Shown here piece after piece: positions 23,714 through 27,765 of a DNA stretch of 27,765 nucleotides. Source of the DNA: CAMTWB01 sp037441775 (lineage in GTDB: Bacteria; Desulfobacterota; Syntrophia; Syntrophales; CAMTWB01); NCBI GenBank assembly GCA_037441775.1, contig JBBIRO010000044.1:1-27765 (forward strand), read 5' to 3'. The first letter of the stretch is position 1. Each line of letters begins with the position of its first letter. The notes below the pieces were generated by a model. It was given only the letters and a program-made list of their open reading frames with translations, did no database searches and was not told the DNA's origin. The position numbers and the translations under genes are program-made.

Positions 23714-26179
23714 TTATCGGTTTCGGTGAAAGCGGGTGGCCGTCTTTATTACCCGGGCAAGCTTTGCCTCAGCAGGTGGAATGCCCAATACCTCAGTGAG
23801 GATATCCCCGGGCCGGGCGGAGCCTTCCTGCACATACGCTGCCGCCAGGTCTATCCGCCGCCGGCCGGATATAAAACCCAGAGCCAAAACCAGGGGACGA
23901 ATATCCTTCAGTTTTTCTCCGGTTGAGGTATCGCGCCTGATCAGGAAGGCATCCTGCTTAAGAAAGGAGTTGATTTTTTCTTCCAAAGATTCCAGGGAGG
24001 TTGAGGGCGTCAGAGAAATTTCGTAGTCAAAGGCGGCAATGGTCCGGGCCAGGGAAGGAGCATTAAAGGGAATTTTATCCATGCCTGCTACTTTTAGTCC
24101 CACCGGGAGAAAGCGGTTGATCCGATCGATAATGTCTGTGCCCGGCTCGTCAGGCCTTTCCACCTCAATATCCATAAATTCGCAGAGGCTCTCCATGCCG
24201 ACCGAGGTGGCATGGGCAAACGATATTTTGGGATGGGGGTGAAAACCCTCTGAGAATACAAATGATAAGCCGGCCCTGGTCAGGGCGCGGGTCAGGGCTG
24301 AAGACATATCCAAATGTGAGATGAGGCGGGCGGGGCCTGTCTTATGGAAAGTAACGCGAAACCTTTCAGCGGGCCGGGGCGCACTCAAGGGCGCTGTCAG
24401 TGGCGTTGTTGCCCCGCTTAAATCCCGCGCTAAAACGATGCGGATATTTTGTTTATCGCAGACGCCACAGCTTTGGCAGGGGCCGATCCGACAATCGGGA
24501 GTGAGGCCGCCCGCCTGGGATTTCTCTCTTTCTCCAAGCAAGTAGCCGCCGGTTACGCCGCAGTCCACAACCTGCCAGGGAAGCAGGCAAGAGGGGCTTC
24601 GCTCCGCCAGATATTCGTTAAAGGATATACCTTCAGTGGCCAGCGCCTCCTCCCAGAGATCGAACCGGAAGATTTCGGACCAACCATCAAAACGGCATCC
24701 CAGGGAAAAAGCCTGTTTAATTACCCGGCCGATTTTTTCATCACCCCGGGAGATTAGGCCTTCCAGGAGACTCATCCGGCTGTCCTGCCAGCGCAGGGTA
24801 AGATTACCCCCGCGAATTCGCCTTTTGAAATAGTCCTGTTTTTCCCGAACTTCGTCCAGGGCAAGCTGCCTCTCCCACTGAAACGGGGTGTGGGGTTTGG
24901 GAACGAAGGTGGACAGGCTGATGGTAACCTGTCCCCGGGGTTTGGCCGTCTTGGCAACCCGGTAACCTAGATCGATAATCCCTTCCAGGTCTTCCGGTCT
25001 TTCTCCCGGCAGGCCGATCATAAAGTAGAGCTTCATCGCCCGCCAGCCGGCGTGAAAGACCTGGGCCGCGGTGTTGAGCAGATCCTCGTCGGAATTGCCC
25101 TTGTTGATGACATCCCGCATCCGCTTGGTTCCGGCCTCCGGGGCGAGGGTGAAGCTGGTTTTCCGGACTTGCTTGATTGCATCCATCATGGAGCGGCTGA
25201 GAGTTTCCACGCGCAGCGAGGGAAGGGCAAGCGCGACTCGTTTGCCGTGGTAGCGCTCCATCAGGGTGGAGATGAGTTCCTCGATCCGGGTATAATCACC
25301 GGAGCTGAGCGACAAGAGGGAAAGCTCATCATAGCCGGTGGCGCAGAGCATCTGGTGGCTGATGTCGAGGAGTCGCGGCAGGCTTCGTTCCCGAACAGGA
25401 CGCCAGACCATGCCCGCCTGGCAGAACCTGCAACCCCGGGTACAGCCGCGGGCAATTTCCGCGACCACCCGGTCGTGAATGGTTTTTATCAGCGGCACCA
25501 GCGGCGCCTCAGGGAAAAAGGCCTGGTCCAAATCGGCGACAATTCTTTTTTTAACCGGTCGATACGCCGGGCTGATGCCGGGGACGTAAACGCCTTCGAT
25601 CCGCGCCAGGGCGAGAAGCCTCTCCCGCCGTTCCTGGTTGCTTTTTTTCCCGGCCAGTACAGCTTGACATATTTCCCGCAGCACCTCTTCGCCCTCACCG
25701 ATAACAAAGGCATCGATAAATTCAGCAAGCGGCGCCGGATTGAAGGCGCCTGGTCCGCCGGCGATGACCAGGGGGGCTCCCTCGCTTCTGTCCTCCCGCC
25801 TGAGGGGGATGCCGCCTAAGTCGAGCATGTTCAGGAGATTGGTGTATGATAGTTCATACTGGAGAGAGAAGCCCACCAGATCGAAATCCTTCAGGGGGCG
25901 TCGCGATTCCAGGGCGGCCAGAAGAACGCTGCGACGGCGCAATTGGCCTTCCAGATCAACCCAGGGGGCGTAGCAACGGTCAACGAAAACATCAGGCATA
26001 TTTACCAGGATGCCGTAAAGGATCTGCATTCCCAGATGAGACATGCCAACCTCATAGGTATCGGGAAAGGCCAGGACAAAGTTCAGCTTCCCGAGAGCCG
26101 GACTTTGGCGGCTGTTTACCTCGCCGCCTAAGTAGCGGCCGGGTTTTTCTATCTGTAAGAGAATATCTTCGTAGTTCAT
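23714..26179 (-). CDS. B12-binding-like radical SAM protein fused to a DUF2344 domain (TIGR03960/TIGR03936 type)
   Basis: The 821-residue protein has an N-terminal Rossmann-like, cobalamin-binding-type region (about 1-215), a radical SAM core with the cluster motif C246-xxx-C250-xx-C253 (ARGCTRGCRFCQAG), a second cysteine cluster at C563, C568, C571 and C574, and a C-terminal DUF2344 domain (about 605-815, starting RFRVTFHKTGPARLISHLD). This matches a family found beside rplU-rpmA in many Desulfobacterota. Its substrate is unknown; a role in RNA or ribosome modification is suggested only by gene neighbourhood. The second cysteine set could hold another Fe-S cluster. The ATG at 26179 has no well-spaced Shine-Dalgarno. 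An RNase G gene that I recall often next to this family is not present here. Confidence 0.9.
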   Translation of the reverse strand: MNYEDILLQIEKPGRYLGGEVNSRQSPALGKLNFVLAFPDTYEVGMSHLGMQILYGILVNMPDVFVDRCYAPWVDLEGQLRRRSVLLAALESRRPLKDFDLVGFSLQYELSYTNLLNMLDLGGIPLRREDRSEGAPLVIAGGPGAFNPAPLAEFIDAFVIGEGEEVLREICQAVLAGKKSNQERRERLLALARIEGVYVPGISPAYRPVKKRIVADLDQAFFPEAPLVPLIKTIHDRVVAEIARGCTRGCRFCQAGMVWRPVRERSLPRLLDISHQMLCATGYDELSLLSLSSGDYTRIEELISTLMERYHGKRVALALPSLRVETLSRSMMDAIKQVRKTSFTLAPEAGTKRMRDVINKGNSDEDLLNTAAQVFHAGWRAMKLYFMIGLPGERPEDLEGIIDLGYRVAKTAKPRGQVTISLSTFVPKPHTPFQWERQLALDEVREKQDYFKRRIRGGNLTLRWQDSRMSLLEGLISRGDEKIGRVIKQAFSLGCRFDGWSEIFRFDLWEEALATEGISFNEYLAERSPSCLLPWQVVDCGVTGGYLLGEREKSQAGGLTPDCRIGPCQSCGVCDKQNIRIVLARDLSGATTPLTAPLSAPRPAERFRVTFHKTGPARLISHLDMSSALTRALTRAGLSFVFSEGFHPHPKISFAHATSVGMESLCEFMDIEVERPDEPGTDIIDRINRFLPVGLKVAGMDKIPFNAPSLARTIAAFDYEISLTPSTSLESLEEKINSFLKQDAFLIRRDTSTGEKLKDIRPLVLALGFISGRRRIDLAAAYVQEGSARPGDILTEVLGIPPAEAKLARVIKTATRFHRNR

Positions 26180-26564
26180 GGTTATTTTTTAGCCTTATAT
26201 TTTGGGGTGCCGTGCCTAGGTGCGGCGCTTCCAGGCGCTCTCAGGAACGGACGGGAAAGCCCTGACCCCTTACCATCTTTGGCCTTGACCTGCAATTTTA
26301 TTCCTCATATATAGCTCAACAATCAGTCTTAGCGACTTCGTAAAAAGTCCTGATGCTTAAGTTACGCTACATCCCTGGTCACTGCGGGGCACTCCAAGCA
26401 CGCTGTGGGCGCAAACGGCGCTGCCTATTGCCAAGGTTGGCGCGGGCAGAGCCAATGCTATTTTCGATTCCCCTCCCATCGCGGAAGGGGAATCCGGGGT
26501 TGTTTAGAGTTCATCAAAGCTGAAGCTTTGAGTATATAATAAATAGGAGGTTCTCGGAACTGCC
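26180..26564. other. Divergent intergenic region with inverted repeats
   Basis: There are 385 bp with no gene I can support. It holds a short palindrome GACTT-N6-AAGTC at 26334-26349, a 9-bp-stem hairpin at 26466-26494 (GATTCCCCT with AGGGGAATC) and a 6-bp-stem hairpin at 26515-26530 (CAAAGC with GCTTTG). Both flanking promoters should lie here, but none is clear. The ribosome binding site AGGAGG for hpt is at 26545-26550. Confidence 0.5.
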
Positions 26565-27101
26565 ATGGATTTGCAAGTACTCTATTGTCGTGAGGCCATC
26601 CAACAGAAGGTAGGCGAACTCGCCGCGATAATTTCCCGGGACTACCAGGGCAGAGAGCTGGTGGTCATCGGCATTCTGAAAGGGGCGTTTATCTTCATGT
26701 CCGACCTGCTTCGTGAGCTGTCGGTGCCCTGCGCGGTGGATTTTGTCCGGCTCGCAAGTTATGGCGCCGGTTCGGTCAGCGCCGGGCGGGTTATTATCAC
26801 CAAGGATATAGAAACCTCTATTTTTCAAAAAGATGTGCTGATTGTCGAAGATATAATCGATTCCGGCATTTCCATGCAGTTTATTCACCGCTGGCTGGCC
26901 GAGCGCAGTCCGCGTTCTCTTAAAGTCTGCGCCTTACTGGATAAGCCTTCCCGGCGGCGGGTCGCCTTTGAGGCAGACTATGTGGGTTTTTGCATTGACG
27001 ACTTTTTTGTAGTGGGATACGGTTTGGATTATGATGAGAATTTCCGTTTTCTTCCTGATATTTACATTGTCAATGATATAGGTGGGGAGGCGGCGCAATG
27101 A
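26565..27101 (+). CDS. hpt: Hypoxanthine phosphoribosyltransferase
   Basis: A purine-salvage enzyme that makes IMP or GMP from the free base and PRPP. The 178 residues contain the PRPP-binding signature VLIVEDIIDSGIS (91-103), the GILKGAFIFMSDL segment (36-48) and SYGAGSVSAG (65-74), all typical of the type I PRTase family, and the length is normal. The ATG at 26565 is the only in-frame start near AGGAGG, though the 14-base spacing is longer than ideal. Its stop overlaps the next gene's ATG as ATGA. Confidence 0.95.
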   Translation: MDLQVLYCREAIQQKVGELAAIISRDYQGRELVVIGILKGAFIFMSDLLRELSVPCAVDFVRLASYGAGSVSAGRVIITKDIETSIFQKDVLIVEDIIDSGISMQFIHRWLAERSPRSLKVCALLDKPSRRRVAFEADYVGFCIDDFFVVGYGLDYDENFRFLPDIYIVNDIGGEAAQ

Positions 27102-27765
27102 TTGTAAAATGCCGGAAGTGCGAGACAAGGTACAGGTTTGATGAAGGTCTCATCGACGGAGATGGTATCTGGGTTAGATGCAGCCGTTGCAGCAGCGTTT
27201 TTTTTCAGACAAGGCCCTCCGAGAGGGTGATGCCGCTGTTTGACGAACCCACCCCGGAAGGCCTGGAAGCGGGCCATTTACGGCAGGTTGAGGAGAAAAT
27301 AGTCGGCGATGCCCTGCCGGAACTGTATCTGGATCAGGCGGGTGGGGATAAGGATGCGGATACTTCCTCCCGCCTCGCGGCGAATAGCGGCGTCGTTGAA
27401 CCTCAAAAAGGGCGTGACGACGTGGCCAGCGGACTGGAGGAGATTGGAAAGACCCTTGAAGAGGCTGGAGATGCCGCGGCGGCAGATGATATTTCTTTCC
27501 GGAAGGACCAAATAACGACCCCGCCTAAACGAAGCATTCTGGGACGCCTGCTGGCTTATTTTTCCCTTTTTCTCGTTCTTCTGGCCCTGACGGGATTTTC
27601 CCTGTACCATTTCTACCCCCAGGAAAGCCGGGACGTTTTAGAAAAGTTGCTGGAACAGGTACCGGAGGCGGGCCGGTTTCTGGGCTTGGAAAAACAGATG
27701 GAAACGGTTGAACACCCTGTTCAATTCAGTGACCTGCGGCAGCGGTTCATCCATAATGTGATCCT
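27098..27765 (+). CDS. Zinc-ribbon membrane protein (MJ0042/DUF3426-like), truncated by window end
   Basis: An open frame of at least 222 codons reaches the window edge. It starts with a zinc ribbon of the MJ0042 type: C5-x-x-C8 and C28-x-x-C31. An acidic, low-complexity linker follows (about 45-140), then one hydrophobic segment (about 152-170, GRLLAYFSLFLVLLALTGF) and the beginning of a C-terminal region like that of DUF3426 proteins. The ribbon would be cytoplasmic and the C-terminus outside. The function of the family is not known. Start is ATG 27098 in an ATGA overlap with hpt, with GGGGAGG seven bases upstream. Confidence 0.82.
   Translation, partial: MIVKCRKCETRYRFDEGLIDGDGIWVRCSRCSSVFFQTRPSERVMPLFDEPTPEGLEAGHLRQVEEKIVGDALPELYLDQAGGDKDADTSSRLAANSGVVEPQKGRDDVASGLEEIGKTLEEAGDAAAADDISFRKDQITTPPKRSILGRLLAYFSLFLVLLALTGFSLYHFYPQESRDVLEKLLEQVPEAGRFLGLEKQMETVEHPVQFSDLRQRFIHNVI

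Noticed and set aside
26535..26540. Perfect TATAAT upstream of hpt as a promoter
   Set aside because: There is no fitting -35, and the start of transcription would fall inside the AGGAGG ribosome binding site.

Overview
The window is a scaffolded draft assembly (a run of exactly 100 N at 9547-9646) from a Gram-negative anaerobe, most likely a Desulfobacterota (former Deltaproteobacteria) of the Syntrophales type. That placement is inference. It rests on the rplU-rpmA-obg-proB block next to a TIGR03960-type radical SAM gene, a UbiA/UbiD pair of the futalosine-menaquinone type, a lar nickel-cofactor locus, and large periplasmic or surface proteins with cohesin, dockerin, STN and bacterial Ig-like domains. 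I see no rRNA, tRNA, CRISPR array or transposase.

Layout. (1) 1-1330 is the edge of an integron gene-cassette array on the minus strand: two complete cassettes, each with one ORF of unknown function followed by an attC site, and the start of a third cassette running off the left edge. No integrase is visible. (2) 1330-1787 is AT-rich and has no convincing gene. (3) 1788-4531 (+) holds a DUF362/ferredoxin-like protein followed by larE and larB, which make the nickel-pincer nucleotide cofactor. A bidirectional terminator (4747-4778) separates this from the next block. (4) 15297-4802 (-) is a likely five-gene operon with a good sigma-70 promoter upstream (15269-15297) and the terminator at its end. 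In order it encodes a small dockerin-motif protein, an STN-domain protein, a 1028-residue cohesin/carboxypeptidase-regulatory-like protein, a very large Ig-repeat protein with a CFI-box C-terminal tail (interrupted by the N run), and a small outer-membrane beta-barrel. (5) 15433-20601 (+) holds a UbiA prenyltransferase, a UbiD decarboxylase, a methylated-DNA methyltransferase and uvrC. (6) 26179-20685 (-) holds the radical SAM gene, then rplU, rpmA, obg and proB, with a clear rplU promoter and leader hairpin. (7) 26565-27765 (+) holds hpt and the start of a zinc-ribbon membrane protein.

How the parts work together. Blocks 5-7 are housekeeping (quinone synthesis, DNA repair, ribosome assembly, proline synthesis, purine salvage). 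Block 3 supplies part of the Ni-pincer cofactor pathway, but larC and larA are not here. Block 4 is the most unusual: promoter, close gene spacing and terminator suggest a co-expressed extracytoplasmic assembly in which a cohesin-bearing scaffold and a dockerin-like partner are encoded with an STN protein, an Ig-repeat surface protein and a beta-barrel. Block 1 is mobile accessory DNA of a different character.
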